A stretch of 64,000 nucleotides of DNA, taken from assembly GCF_936933875.1 (NCBI RefSeq), contig NZ_CAKZIK010000085.1, positions 50,650 to 114,649 of the forward strand. The letters run 5' to 3'. Within the stretch, counting starts at the first letter, position 1; every line of letters begins with the position of its first letter. The notes beneath the pieces were generated by a model. The model was given only the letters and a program-made list of their open reading frames with translations, was not told where the DNA came from and searched no databases. A program made the translations under genes and the position numbers. This document shows, one piece after another, positions 45,425 through 54,509 of this stretch. Source of the DNA: an uncultured Chryseobacterium sp. (GTDB lineage: Bacteria; Bacteroidota; Bacteroidia; Flavobacteriales; Weeksellaceae).

Positions 45425-46873
45425 ATGGAAAAGAAAACAATCAACGATTTATTAACCGATTATAAAAAATTACTTCATCACGACGTTACCATTCAAGGCT
45501 GGGTTCGCGCATTCCGTTCGAACAGATTTATCGCTTTGAACGACGGTTCTACCATCAACAATTTGCAGGTTGTAGTAGATTTCGAAAACTTCGATGAAGT
45601 AACCATCAAAAATATCAGCACTGCAGCTTCCCTAAAAATTGTAGGAGAAGTGGTGGAAAGCCAAGGTTCCGGACAGAATATCGAAATTATTGCGAAAAAG
45701 ATTCAGATTCTTGGAGATAATTTCACCGAGGAAAGAGACAAAACTATTCTTCAGCCAAAGAAACACTCTTTGGAAGTGCTTCGTGAACAGGCGCATCTAA
45801 GATTCCGTACCAATCTTTTTGGTGCGGTTTTCAGAGTGAGAAGTGCGGTGAGTTTTGCGATTCATCAATTTTTTAATCAAAATCAGTTTTTCTATATCAA
45901 TACACCAATTATTACCGGAGCCGATGCAGAAGGAGCCGGAGAAATGTTTGGCGTAACCAATTTCGATTTAAATCAGATTCCGCGTGACGAAAACGGCGAT
46001 ATCGATTTCGAACAGGATTTCTTTGGTAAGAAAACCAATTTAACGGTTTCCGGACAGTTGGAAGCAGAAACTGCTGCAATGGGATTGGGAAGAGTATATA
46101 CTTTCGGACCAACGTTCCGTGCAGAAAATTCGAATACAACGCGTCACCTTGCAGAGTTTTGGATGGTGGAACCGGAAGTGGCTTTCAATAATTTGGAAGA
46201 CAATATCGATTTAGCGGAAAATTTCCTGAAATATGTGATTAATTATGTTCTTCAAAATTGCAAAGACGATTTGGAATTCTTAGACAAGCGTTTCGAGGAA
46301 GAACAAAAGCAAAAACCGGAAAAAGACAGAGCAAAAGAAGGCTTAATCGAAAAATTGCAGAATGTTATTCAGAAAAGATTCAAAAGAGTTTCTTACACAG
46401 AAGCTATTGAAATTTTGATGAACTCCAAAGAAAATAAAAAAGGAAAATTCCAGTTCCCAATTGAAGCTTGGGGTGCAGATTTACAGTCGGAACACGAAAG
46501 ATTTTTGGTGGAAAAACATTTCGAAAGTCCGGTAGTTCTTTTCGATTATCCAAAAGACATCAAAGCCTTCTATATGCGTTTGAATGAAGATCAGAAAACG
46601 GTTGCTGCAATGGACGTTCTGTTCCCGGGAATCGGCGAAATTATCGGTGGTTCGCAAAGAGAGGAAAAATTAACAGTTCTGAAAGAAAAAATGGCAGAAA
46701 TGCATGTTGACGAACACGAATTATGGTGGTATTTGGATACCAGAAAATTCGGTTCAGTTCCTCACGCAGGTTTCGGTCTTGGCTTGGAAAGATTGGTACT
46801 TTTCGTAACGGGTATGACGAACATTCGCGACGTAATTCCTTTCCCGAGAACGCCGAAGAATGCGGAGTTTTAG
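45425..46873 (+). CDS. asnS: Asparaginyl-tRNA synthetase
   Basis: A 482-residue class IIb aminoacyl-tRNA synthetase joining Asn to its tRNA in the cytoplasm. The OB-fold anticodon domain (about 15-110, IQGWVRAFRSNRFIALNDGS) is followed by the class II core with motif 2 around TFGPTFRAENSNTTRHLAEF and motif 3 GFGLGLERLVLFVTGMTNIR near the C-terminus ending FPRTPKNAEF. Length and motifs are standard. It is followed by rpoN after a 97-base gap with its own -7 box. Confidence 0.97.
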   Translation: MEKKTINDLLTDYKKLLHHDVTIQGWVRAFRSNRFIALNDGSTINNLQVVVDFENFDEVTIKNISTAASLKIVGEVVESQGSGQNIEIIAKKIQILGDNFTEERDKTILQPKKHSLEVLREQAHLRFRTNLFGAVFRVRSAVSFAIHQFFNQNQFFYINTPIITGADAEGAGEMFGVTNFDLNQIPRDENGDIDFEQDFFGKKTNLTVSGQLEAETAAMGLGRVYTFGPTFRAENSNTTRHLAEFWMVEPEVAFNNLEDNIDLAENFLKYVINYVLQNCKDDLEFLDKRFEEEQKQKPEKDRAKEGLIEKLQNVIQKRFKRVSYTEAIEILMNSKENKKGKFQFPIEAWGADLQSEHERFLVEKHFESPVVLFDYPKDIKAFYMRLNEDQKTVAAMDVLFPGIGEIIGGSQREEKLTVLKEKMAEMHVDEHELWWYLDTRKFGSVPHAGFGLGLERLVLFVTGMTNIRDVIPFPRTPKNAEF

Positions 46874-46928
46874 ATAAATTTTATAATAAATTTAACAAAA
46901 CTTATAATTTAAAAAATCAAAATCCGCC

Positions 46929-46936
46929 TATTTTTG
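46929..46936 (+). promoter_or_regulatory. -7 element of rpoN
   Basis: TATTTTTG fits TAnnTTTG, 35 bases before the ATG at 46971. No TTG is found at 17-23 bases upstream. Confidence 0.4.
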
Positions 46937-46970
46937 TTCGCGAGATTTAGAAAAAGAAGAAGAGAAAAGA

Positions 46971-48449
46971 ATGCTAAAACAGAACCTACAGCTTAAACTT
47001 GGCCAAAAGCTGGCGCCACAGCAAATTCAGTTGATGAAACTGATTCAGCTCCATACTTTGGAGTTTGAAGAAGAACTGGAGCGCGAGTTGGAGGAAAATC
47101 CGGCTTTGGAAAAAGTTACCGAAGACGGCAAGGAAGAAAGCTACGATGAAATTGGAGACAGCTATGAAGATGAAGGTTCCGAAAGTATTGAAACAGATTT
47201 CGATGTTAATGAATATCTTTTTGATGACGAGCCTTCTTACAAAACAGCTTCCAGTAATTATTCCGCAGACGACGAAGAATTCGATAACGAAAGTCTTTTA
47301 ACTGAAGGTCAAACTTTATACGATTATTTAATTGAGCAGATTCGCTTAATCAACATTGATGAAGACGAACTCAAAATTGCAGAATATATCATCGGAAACC
47401 TTGATCCAGACGGTTATCTAAGAAGAGAACTGAAATCTATTGTGGACGATTTGGCTTTTTCGCAGGGAATTTATACTACCCAAGAAAAAGTTCAGGATGT
47501 TCTGGAAAATTATGTTCAGAAACTAGATCCGGCTGGAGTTGGAGCAAGAACTCTTCAGGAATGTTTGCTTCTGCAGATTGAGAAAAAAGTTAGCGCAGAT
47601 AAAGCGGTTTCTTTGGCTGCGAATATTTTGAGAAATCAGTTTGATGCGTTAACAAATAAGCACTATAACAAAATCATCCAGAAATACGATATTGATGAAG
47701 ATGACTTGAAGGATGCCTTGGACGAAATCTCTAGATTATCTCCAAGAGTAGGCGGTAACTTTGATACACAAACGATTACAATTAATCAGGAAATTATTCC
47801 GGATTTTGTGATTCAAATTAAAGAAAACGGAAAAAAAGAACCGGAAGTTATTCCATTATTGAACAGCAAAAATGCTCCAACTTTAAGAGTTTCAGATGAA
47901 TACAAAGATATTCTTTCCACGTATTCTCACGATAAAAATTCTGCGGATCACAAACAGGCCGCGCTGTTCATCAAACAAAAACTGGATGCCGCAAAATGGT
48001 ATATCGACGCAATTAATCAAAGACAGAATACCCTGCTTCAAACCATTACTGCAATTGTAAAACTGCAAAAAAATTATTTCCTTACCGGAGATGATAAATC
48101 TTTAAAACCAATGATTTTGAAGGACGTTGCAGATATTACAGGGTTTGATATTTCAACAATTTCGCGTGTGGTAAAAAGCAAATATGCTGATACGCCAAAC
48201 GGAATTGTTTACCTGAAAGACTTATTCTCTGATAGTTTGACTAACGACGACGGTGAAGAGGTTTCAACAAAAGAAATCAAAACCCATCTTCAGGAAGCGA
48301 TTGACAAGGAAAACAAGAGAAAACCTTATACAGACGACGCTTTGGTGGGAATTCTGAAGGAAAAAGGGTACAATATTGCGAGAAGAACCATTGCAAAATA
48401 CCGCGAACAGCTTAATATTCCAGTTGCGCGACTCAGAAAAGAATTATAA
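46971..48449 (+). CDS. rpoN: RNA polymerase sigma-54 factor
   Basis: A 492-residue RpoN. The Gln/Leu-rich activator region I (QLKLGQKLAPQQIQLMKLIQ) opens the protein, an acidic region II follows (about 50-100, rich in Glu/Asp), the core-binding domain is central, and the DNA-binding part ends in the RpoN box ARRTIAKYREQ. It directs transcription from -24/-12 promoters with AAA+ activators. Length is normal. A strong terminator closes the gene. Confidence 0.96.
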   Translation: MLKQNLQLKLGQKLAPQQIQLMKLIQLHTLEFEEELERELEENPALEKVTEDGKEESYDEIGDSYEDEGSESIETDFDVNEYLFDDEPSYKTASSNYSADDEEFDNESLLTEGQTLYDYLIEQIRLINIDEDELKIAEYIIGNLDPDGYLRRELKSIVDDLAFSQGIYTTQEKVQDVLENYVQKLDPAGVGARTLQECLLLQIEKKVSADKAVSLAANILRNQFDALTNKHYNKIIQKYDIDEDDLKDALDEISRLSPRVGGNFDTQTITINQEIIPDFVIQIKENGKKEPEVIPLLNSKNAPTLRVSDEYKDILSTYSHDKNSADHKQAALFIKQKLDAAKWYIDAINQRQNTLLQTITAIVKLQKNYFLTGDDKSLKPMILKDVADITGFDISTISRVVKSKYADTPNGIVYLKDLFSDSLTNDDGEEVSTKEIKTHLQEAIDKENKRKPYTDDALVGILKEKGYNIARRTIAKYREQLNIPVARLRKEL

Positions 48450-48450
48450 A

Positions 48451-48480
48451 AAATCCGGAAGAAAACTTCCGGATTTTTTT
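48451..48480 (+). terminator. Terminator of rpoN
   Basis: AAATCCGGAAG (48451-48461) pairs perfectly with CTTCCGGATTT (48466-48476) around AAAA, followed by T run. Confidence 0.93.
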
Positions 48481-48554
48481 ATGTCAATAGTGAATGGTCA
48501 ATTGTCAATTTTTTAACAAGGTGAAATTCACAATTCACTTTTGATATTTCACCT

Positions 48555-49226
48555 TCAATCATTTTCCTCAATTTTTTTCAACTGCTCCAAACTTCTTCCC
48601 AATCTCCTCAAAATTATACCGTAAACAATTCGGTAATACAGCCAAATTAAAGCTACACAAATTAAAACCATCAGAACAAATCCTGTGATAAATCCCGCCA
48701 AAGTTGAGTTATCCATATGAATGTGTTGTTCTGAAAGCAAGTATAAAGTAAATCCGGTGATGACAAACGTGAAAAGAACAAGTAAGGCAATGTTCATGAA
48801 GATAAAAGCGTTTACTGTTTTTTTAAATTTGATAATCTGAAGGATAAATTTTTTCAGATTTTCTTCCACATTGATTTTTCGGTAACTGTCGAAAAACAGG
48901 TAAACGAAACCAGCCGTCATTAAAATGCTGAATATTTTTAGCAGGAAGTAAAGATGAGTCAGGTTTTTCTCCACCGCAAAAGTTTTCTTCACGCCGATTT
49001 TCTCCAAAATATTCATAAAACTGGTGGTGTCATCACCATAAAATACGTAATAAGCATTCATCAGAAAAATTGCAATCAGTTCCGCAATGCTAATCCACAG
49101 AATATATTTCACATAATTCCGCGATTTTTTGTTCAGCATTTCTTCAATTTCGGAGCTGTTATATTTTGGCTGAACTTCCTGTTCCTGCCACGTTTTTTTA
49201 AACTGGTCTATATCGAATTCAGGCAT
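48555..49226 (-). CDS. Four-helix membrane protein coupled to the ECF sigma factor
   Basis: A 223-residue protein with a soluble N-terminus (about 1-35, FDIDQFKKTWQEQEVQPKYN) and four hydrophobic helices at about 38-60, 93-112, 135-157 and 172-195, then a short charged tail. It overlaps the sigma factor gene by eight bases, so the two are translated together. That layout suggests an anti-sigma or sigma-regulating membrane protein, but it has no recognisable anti-sigma zinc motif. The role is inferred from position only. Confidence 0.6.
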   Translation of the reverse strand: MPEFDIDQFKKTWQEQEVQPKYNSSEIEEMLNKKSRNYVKYILWISIAELIAIFLMNAYYVFYGDDTTSFMNILEKIGVKKTFAVEKNLTHLYFLLKIFSILMTAGFVYLFFDSYRKINVEENLKKFILQIIKFKKTVNAFIFMNIALLVLFTFVITGFTLYLLSEQHIHMDNSTLAGFITGFVLMVLICVALIWLYYRIVYGIILRRLGRSLEQLKKIEEND

Positions 49227-49716
49227 GTTTTTCCATTAGTTCTTTTAAGGTTTTTTTCAAACGGTTCATTTTAACACGCGCATTCACCTCAGAAATACCA
49301 AGGTTTTCGGCGATATCTTTGTACGGTAAATCGTCCAGATACATCATTACGATTGCTCTTTCCACTTTCGGCAGCATTTTCACCACTTTATAAAGCAGCG
49401 AAACCTGTTGCTGTCTTTCATCATCATCTTCCATGAAATTTTTCTGATGAAAATCCATGAGTTCATCCGTTTGGGGAGATTTCGTTTTTTTGCGGAAAAG
49501 CGTAATGGCAGTATTCAGTGCGACACGGTACATCCAGGTGGAAATCTTGCTTTGCCCTTTAAATGAGTCGTAGCTGCGCCATAATTGTAACACGATTTCC
49601 TGGAAAAGATCCTGTTCATCTTCAAGAGAGTTCGTATAAAGCCGCGAGACTTTGATAATCAGACCCTGATTATCTTTCACAAGCTGCGAAAATTCTTTCT
49701 CTTTAGATGTTTGCAC
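49219..49716 (-). CDS. ECF-type RNA polymerase sigma factor
   Basis: A 165-residue sigma-70-family factor with region 2 (EDEQDLFQEIVLQLWRSYDS, then KISTWMYRVALNTAITLFRK) and region 4 (LPKVERAIVMMYLDDLPYKD, then IAENLGISEVNARVKMNRLK). The GTG at 49716 (VQTSKEKEFSQLV) is the preferred start; the frame is open to 49758 but only from a TTG. It is the first gene of a two-gene operon with the membrane protein downstream. The stimulus is unknown. Confidence 0.88.
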   Translation of the reverse strand: MQTSKEKEFSQLVKDNQGLIIKVSRLYTNSLEDEQDLFQEIVLQLWRSYDSFKGQSKISTWMYRVALNTAITLFRKKTKSPQTDELMDFHQKNFMEDDDERQQQVSLLYKVVKMLPKVERAIVMMYLDDLPYKDIAENLGISEVNARVKMNRLKKTLKELMEKHA

Positions 49717-49836
49717 GGTAATTTTTTCGAAAACGAAGATAATTAATTGATTCCACAAATTTTAAAAGTAATTGCAATTTCGTTCGCTTTTTCTTTGATT
49801 TTTGATGAAATTTAATTTGTTTTGAATTGATAAGTC

Positions 49837-50748
49837 ATGAATGATCTAAATAAACATATTCCCATCACCGAAATTCCTTTGAAGAAAAACATCAGGCTTT
49901 TCATCAAAAGAGAAGACCTTATTCATCTTGAAATCTCCGGGAACAAGTATTGGAAACTGTTTCACAACGTTAATCTTTACCTTTCCAAAAACCCTGAAAA
50001 CCCATTCATCATTACATTCGGTGGTGCTTTTTCCAATCATATTGCCGCAGTTGCAGCCTTAGGAAAAGATTTAAAAATAAAAACTTTAGGAATTATTCGC
50101 GGCGAAGAACTGAAAGAAAAATGGAACGAAAATTCAACCTTAAAAAAGGCATCAGAAAACGGAATGCATTTTCGTTTTGTTGATAGAGAAAGCTATCGCA
50201 ATAAAGAAAAGTTGGCTTCAGATTTACAAAACGAATTTCCGGAAAGTTTAATAATTCCCGAAGGTGGAACCAATGCAGGAGCGGTTTTAGGAGTCCAAAA
50301 CATGCTCGGAAATGCTACCAAAAGTTTTGATTATCTTTGCACCGCTGTTGGAACAGGTGGAACTTGCGCAGGTTTGTCTGCATATGCGGAAGAAAATCAA
50401 AAGGTTATTGGTTTTAAAGTAGTGAAAGATGATTCATTGGAATCTAAAATCTCATCGCTTTCAAAAAGAGATAATTTTGAACTTATTGATGCTTCTTTTG
50501 GAGGTTATGGAAAAATATCTGATGAAAATATCCGTTTTATAAATGATTTTTTTTCTGAATTCAAGATTCCGCTCGAACCGATTTATACAGGAAAAATGAT
50601 GATGAAACTTTTTGAAATGATTGATGAAAATTTTTTCCCGGAAAATAGCAACATTTTAGCATTTCACACCGGTGGTTTACAGGGAATTGAAGGCGCCAAT
50701 GAAATGCTCAGAAAACAGAAAAGAAATTTATTGCTTACCAATAATTAA
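49837..50748 (+). CDS. PLP-dependent D-cysteine desulfhydrase / ACC deaminase family
   Basis: A 303-residue fold-type II PLP enzyme. The PLP lysine is Lys37 in ISGNKYWKL, GGAFSNHIAAVAALGK follows, and the phosphate loop is GTGGTCAGLSA. The family contains 1-aminocyclopropane-1-carboxylate deaminases and D-cysteine desulfhydrases, which cannot be separated from motifs alone; the desulfhydrase role is more likely in a flavobacterium. The next gene starts five bases after its stop, so they form an operon. Confidence 0.85.
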   Translation: MNDLNKHIPITEIPLKKNIRLFIKREDLIHLEISGNKYWKLFHNVNLYLSKNPENPFIITFGGAFSNHIAAVAALGKDLKIKTLGIIRGEELKEKWNENSTLKKASENGMHFRFVDRESYRNKEKLASDLQNEFPESLIIPEGGTNAGAVLGVQNMLGNATKSFDYLCTAVGTGGTCAGLSAYAEENQKVIGFKVVKDDSLESKISSLSKRDNFELIDASFGGYGKISDENIRFINDFFSEFKIPLEPIYTGKMMMKLFEMIDENFFPENSNILAFHTGGLQGIEGANEMLRKQKRNLLLTNN

Positions 50749-50753
50749 GATTT

Positions 50754-51803
50754 ATGAAAAAAATATTTTTTGCTTTTGCACTGATTATTTTATCAAAATT
50801 CAACGCACAAACCTGGAAAACAGAAGACCAGTACGTGCAAAAATTCGCAGCTTATGCTGTGGAAGAAATGGAAAAATATAAAATTCCAGCTTCTATCACT
50901 TTAGCACAGGGACTATTGGAAACCGGAGGCGGACAAAGCAGACTGGCTGTTGAAGGTAAAAACCATTTCGGAATTAAATGTAAAGAAGATTGGACGGGTA
51001 AAACAATGAAGCACACCGATGACGCTCCCAACGAATGTTTCCGTGTGTACGACGACCCGAAAGAATCGTACGAAGATCACTCCAAATTTTTAGCGTTCAG
51101 AAAATATTATGTGAACTTGTTTAAACTCGATCCAAAAGATTACAAAGCTTGGGCACATGGTTTGAAAAAAGCAGGATACGCAACCAATCCTCGTTACGCT
51201 TACATTTTAATTGATAAAATTGAAAAATACAGGTTGTACGAATTCGATAATACCAATTCCAAAGAAGCTTTGTACACCGTTTTAAAACTGTATCCTGAGT
51301 TGCGAAATGACAAAATTTTCATGGCTCAGGTGGACCAGAGCAAAGCACCTGCAAAACCTGTAACAGTAAAAGTTCCGTACGAACAGACTTCCTATGCAAA
51401 ACAACAGGAAAAGGTAGAGAAAATTAAAACCAGCACAGAAATGCTGAGTAATATTTTGGTGAAAAATCATCCGAATGGCGGTAAAAAGTTCCTGATTGTT
51501 CCTGCAGATACAGATGTTGCTTTCCTTTCCAAAAAATACGGAATTAAAGAAAGCAAAATCATGAAGTGGAACGAATTAAGCAGTTCCAAACTGGATAAAA
51601 ACGACGTCATTTTCCTCGAAGCAAAATCTTCCGAAGGAAATGTGGAAACATACCGAGCAAAAGTGGGAGAGTCTATGCACGATATTTCACAAAAATTCGG
51701 GGTAAGAATGGATAAACTTTATTCCAAAAACCGAATGGATTTTGGAGAACAGCCTAAACCAGGACAATTAATTTATCTTCAGGGCAAGAAACCGCGAGGA
51801 TAA
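50754..51803 (+). CDS. Secreted glucosaminidase with LysM domains
   Basis: A 349-residue cell-wall hydrolase. A signal peptide (KKIFFAFALIILSKFNAQ) is followed by a glucosaminidase domain (about 25-170) with catalytic Glu in QGLLETGGGQSRLAVEGKNH and the family pair DPKESYEDHSKFL and YATNPRYA. Two LysM-like peptidoglycan-binding units follow (about 240-285 and 300-345, YRAKVGESMHDISQKFGVR). It would cut peptidoglycan glycan strands during growth or division. It is the second gene after the PLP enzyme, and a GAACGCGCC hairpin ends the transcript. Confidence 0.9.
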   Translation: MKKIFFAFALIILSKFNAQTWKTEDQYVQKFAAYAVEEMEKYKIPASITLAQGLLETGGGQSRLAVEGKNHFGIKCKEDWTGKTMKHTDDAPNECFRVYDDPKESYEDHSKFLAFRKYYVNLFKLDPKDYKAWAHGLKKAGYATNPRYAYILIDKIEKYRLYEFDNTNSKEALYTVLKLYPELRNDKIFMAQVDQSKAPAKPVTVKVPYEQTSYAKQQEKVEKIKTSTEMLSNILVKNHPNGGKKFLIVPADTDVAFLSKKYGIKESKIMKWNELSSSKLDKNDVIFLEAKSSEGNVETYRAKVGESMHDISQKFGVRMDKLYSKNRMDFGEQPKPGQLIYLQGKKPRG

Positions 51804-51828
51804 CCACAATATTTTTCCTAAATTTGTA

Positions 51829-51853
51829 GAACGCGCCTTTGGTGCGTTCTTTA
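51829..51853 (+). terminator. Terminator of the glucosaminidase gene
   Basis: GAACGCGCC (51829-51837) pairs with GGTGCGTTC (51841-51849), one G-U wobble, loop TTT, then TTTATTT. Closely related to the mdh terminator. Confidence 0.8.
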
Positions 51854-51870
51854 TTTATAAATCCTTGATA

Positions 51871-53154
51871 ATGAGATACGAAAGAAGTTCAAAGCTGTTT
51901 GATGAAGCTTATAAATATATTCCGGGTGGCGTTAATTCTCCGGTTCGCGGATTCAAATCTGTCGGAGGTGTTCCTGTATTTATGAAAGAAGCGAAAGGGG
52001 CGTATTTAATTGATGTGGATGGAAATCAATACGTTGATTACATCAATTCTTGGGGACCGGCAATTTTAGGTCATACTCATCCTGAAGTTTTGGAAGCCAT
52101 TCAAAAACAGGCAGAAAAAGGATTTTCTTACGGAACTCCAACCGAACTCGAAACCGAAATCGCAAAATTCATCATCGAAAATGTTCCGAATATCGACCAA
52201 ATCAGGATGGTTTCTTCCGGTACCGAAGCTTGTATGAGTGCGATTCGTTTGGCGAGAGGTTTTACGGGAAGAGATAAAATTGTGAAGTTTGAAGGTTGTT
52301 ATCATGGTCACTCGGATTCGTTTTTAATTAAAGCCGGAAGTGGAGCTGCCACTTTTGGAAATCCAAATTCTCCGGGAGTTACAGCCGGCACTGCGAAAGA
52401 TACTTTATTGGCGAGATACAACGATGTGGAGCAGGTAGAGAATTTATTCAAAAATAATCATGGCGAAATTGCAGCAATTATTATAGAACCTGTTGCCGGA
52501 AATATGGGCTGTGTTCTTCCTGAAAACGATTTTCTTCAGAAATTGAGAAAACTGTGCGACGAAAACGGAAGTTTGTTGATTTTTGATGAAGTAATGACCG
52601 GTTTCAGATTGGCTTTTGGAGGAGCTCAGGAAGTTTTTGGGGTAAGGGCAGATTTAGTGACGTACGGAAAAGTAATCGGAGGTGGACTTCCGGTGGGAGC
52701 TTTTGCCGGCAGAAACGAAATTATGGATTGTCTTGCTCCGAAAGGCGCAGTTTATCAAGCCGGAACTTTAAGCGGAAATCCTTTGGCAATGAGAGCGGGT
52801 TTAACAACGCTTCAGTTAATTAAAAATGACGAAAATTTCTATCAGAATATCAATAGAACAACCGAAACTTTAGATTTCGAAATCGGTAAAATTCTCAATT
52901 CAAAAGGAATTCAGCACCGCATCAATAGAAAAGGTTCGATGATGAGTGTGTTTTTCCATATTGCTTCGGTTTCAAATTTTGATGAAGCAGCGAATGCGAA
53001 TCACGCATTGTTTAATAATTTCTTCCATCAGCTTTTATCGAACGGAATTTACCTTCCGCCAAGTGGATACGAAACTTATTTTATTTCCGATGCCATTAAG
53101 GAAAAGGAAATTGATATGACGCTGGAAGCCATCAGAAAATTCGAATATTCTTAA
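51871..53154 (+). CDS. hemL: Glutamate-1-semialdehyde 2,1-aminomutase
   Basis: A 427-residue PLP aminotransferase converting glutamate-1-semialdehyde into 5-aminolevulinate for haem synthesis. The start is the ATG at 51871 (MRYERSSKLFDEAYKYIPGG), since the frame upstream begins only with TTG. Family marks include GGVNSPVRGFKSVGG, GTEACMSAIRLARGFTGRDK, FDEVMTGFR and the PLP lysine in VTYGKVIGGGLPVGAFAGR. A hairpin terminator follows directly. Confidence 0.96.
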   Translation: MRYERSSKLFDEAYKYIPGGVNSPVRGFKSVGGVPVFMKEAKGAYLIDVDGNQYVDYINSWGPAILGHTHPEVLEAIQKQAEKGFSYGTPTELETEIAKFIIENVPNIDQIRMVSSGTEACMSAIRLARGFTGRDKIVKFEGCYHGHSDSFLIKAGSGAATFGNPNSPGVTAGTAKDTLLARYNDVEQVENLFKNNHGEIAAIIIEPVAGNMGCVLPENDFLQKLRKLCDENGSLLIFDEVMTGFRLAFGGAQEVFGVRADLVTYGKVIGGGLPVGAFAGRNEIMDCLAPKGAVYQAGTLSGNPLAMRAGLTTLQLIKNDENFYQNINRTTETLDFEIGKILNSKGIQHRINRKGSMMSVFFHIASVSNFDEAANANHALFNNFFHQLLSNGIYLPPSGYETYFISDAIKEKEIDMTLEAIRKFEYS

Positions 53155-53160
53155 ATAAAA

Positions 53161-53190
53161 AAATCCCCGAAATTTCGGGGATTTGCTTTT
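53161..53190. terminator. Bidirectional terminator after hemL
   Basis: AAATCCCC (53161-53168) pairs with GGGGATTT (53177-53184) with the palindrome continuing into the loop; T-rich sequence flanks both sides, so it can serve hemL and the convergent gene at 53204. Confidence 0.85.
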
Positions 53191-53203
53191 TAAGTTTCAA
53201 AAA

Positions 53204-53533
53204 TTATTGTCCGATTCCCATATCTTTCAATTTTTCCTGCATAATTGCCGGATCTGTCATTGCTTCCCAACCAAGAGTAGAAATCATTACCACCATATAG
53301 ATGATGTAAAGTGCACTAAGAGCAATTCCAATGTAGCAAAGGATTTTTCCGGTTTTAAGATTCTGGAAATCAGAATAATTTCCAGGATTCGCAGCATAAA
53401 GAGCTTCGTCCTTCTTCGCAAGATTTAATCCGATAATTCCGCAGATTAATCCTACAATTCCGTAACAGCAACATCCAACAATAGACACAATTCCAAGTAC
53501 AAGAACGGTGGTTGCATTAGGTAATTTTTGCAT
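53204..53533 (-). CDS. CCC-motif membrane protein (DUF4190-like)
   Basis: A 109-residue membrane protein with two hydrophobic segments (about 8-40, VLVLGIVSIVGCCCYGIVGL, and 67-90, ILCYIGIALSALYIIYMVVM) and the run of three Cys that gives the family its name. It is common in flavobacteria and of unknown function. It precedes the DUF2752 gene in the minus-strand direction with a 24-base gap, possibly one operon. Confidence 0.8.
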   Translation of the reverse strand: MQKLPNATTVLVLGIVSIVGCCCYGIVGLICGIIGLNLAKKDEALYAANPGNYSDFQNLKTGKILCYIGIALSALYIIYMVVMISTLGWEAMTDPAIMQEKLKDMGIGQ

Positions 53534-53557
53534 AATAATAGTTTTTTAAAGTTAGTT

Positions 53558-53836
53558 TCAAAAATGTTTAATAAAATAGGAAACTACCATAATAACAGTG
53601 TTGATAATCGCTAATGAAATCAACAGAGTGGAGTAGTTTCTTTTCTTGTCAATAAAATTAATCACAACAAAACCGATAAAAAGCAAAAGAGTGTAAATGG
53701 CAGGAAACATGTGAAATGCTTCTCCGAATTTTCCGTCAAGAATCAGGAAAAATGCCCTTTGCGAACCGCAGCCGAAGCATTCAACTCCGAAGAGTTTTTT
53801 GTTCAGACACGGCAACATATAATCCTCAAGTTTCAT
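53558..53836 (-). CDS. DUF2752 membrane protein
   Basis: A 92-residue protein with the DUF2752 signature ECFGCGSQRAFFLILDGKFG near residue 18 and two or three membrane helices (about 44-60 and 70-90). It is first in the minus-strand pair with the CCC-motif protein. Function is unknown, although the conserved Cys-Gly-Cys motif is a consistent family feature. Confidence 0.8.
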   Translation of the reverse strand: MKLEDYMLPCLNKKLFGVECFGCGSQRAFFLILDGKFGEAFHMFPAIYTLLLFIGFVVINFIDKKRNYSTLLISLAIINTVIMVVSYFIKHF

Positions 53837-53967
53837 CGTTTGTTTTCTTACTCAATGTTACGAAAAAAATTATAATCTCAAAACTATTTTTAGCATACTG
53901 CACGAAACGGTTTCATATTGTCTCTATCTTAAATAAAATCTGTATCTTTAGTCCCCGAATTTTATAA

Positions 53968-54447
53968 ATGGAAAAAGAATTCAATGTGAAGTTTGAGGTT
54001 ATTGCTTCTAAAAATGACCTTAACGAAACCGAAATAAAACTATACGATAAAGCCTTTGAAGCACGCCAGAAAGCGTATGCACAGTATTCAAATTTTTGGG
54101 TTGGCTGTGCATTATTGCTCGAAAACGGTGAAATCATTACAGGTTCCAATCAGGAAAATGCTGCATATCCTTCCGGTTTGTGTGCAGAAAGAACTACTAT
54201 TTTTTGGACTTCTGCCAATTATCCCGGTGTAAAAATTAAAAAACTTTTCGTGATTGGCGCTCCGAAAGATGCCTTAAGTTCTTCGCCAATTCCACCTTGT
54301 GGCGGATGCAGACAAAGCATTTTAGAGTATGAAGTAAAGCAAAAAGAAGAAATCGAAATTTATTTCGCTTCATTGGACGGAGAGATTTACAAAACCAAAT
54401 CGATCAGAGATTTACTTCCATTTTCATTTGATGCATCATTTTTATAA
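53968..54447 (+). CDS. cdd: Cytidine deaminase
   Basis: A 159-residue zinc enzyme turning cytidine and deoxycytidine into uridine forms for pyrimidine salvage. The active-site motif SGLCAERTT provides Cys and Glu, and PPCGGCRQ supplies the other zinc cysteines. Length fits the tetrameric class. A terminator follows and the next signal is a cobalamin riboswitch, so it is transcribed alone. Confidence 0.94.
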   Translation: MEKEFNVKFEVIASKNDLNETEIKLYDKAFEARQKAYAQYSNFWVGCALLLENGEIITGSNQENAAYPSGLCAERTTIFWTSANYPGVKIKKLFVIGAPKDALSSSPIPPCGGCRQSILEYEVKQKEEIEIYFASLDGEIYKTKSIRDLLPFSFDASFL

Positions 54448-54453
54448 AAATAC

Positions 54454-54479
54454 AATCGGGTTTTCGCCCGATTTTTTTA
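54454..54479 (+). terminator. Terminator of cdd
   Basis: AATCGGG (54454-54460) pairs with CCCGATT (54467-54473), six-base loop, followed by TTTTTT. Confidence 0.85.
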
Positions 54480-54495
54480 TTGAAAATTTTAAAGC

Positions 54496-54503
54496 TATCT
54501 TTG
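54496..54503 (+). promoter_or_regulatory. -7 element of the riboswitch transcript
   Basis: TATCTTTG fits TAnnTTTG exactly, placing a transcript start a few bases before the cobalamin aptamer. No TTG element is found at 17-23 bases upstream. Confidence 0.5.
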
Positions 54504-54509
54504 CAGCGC

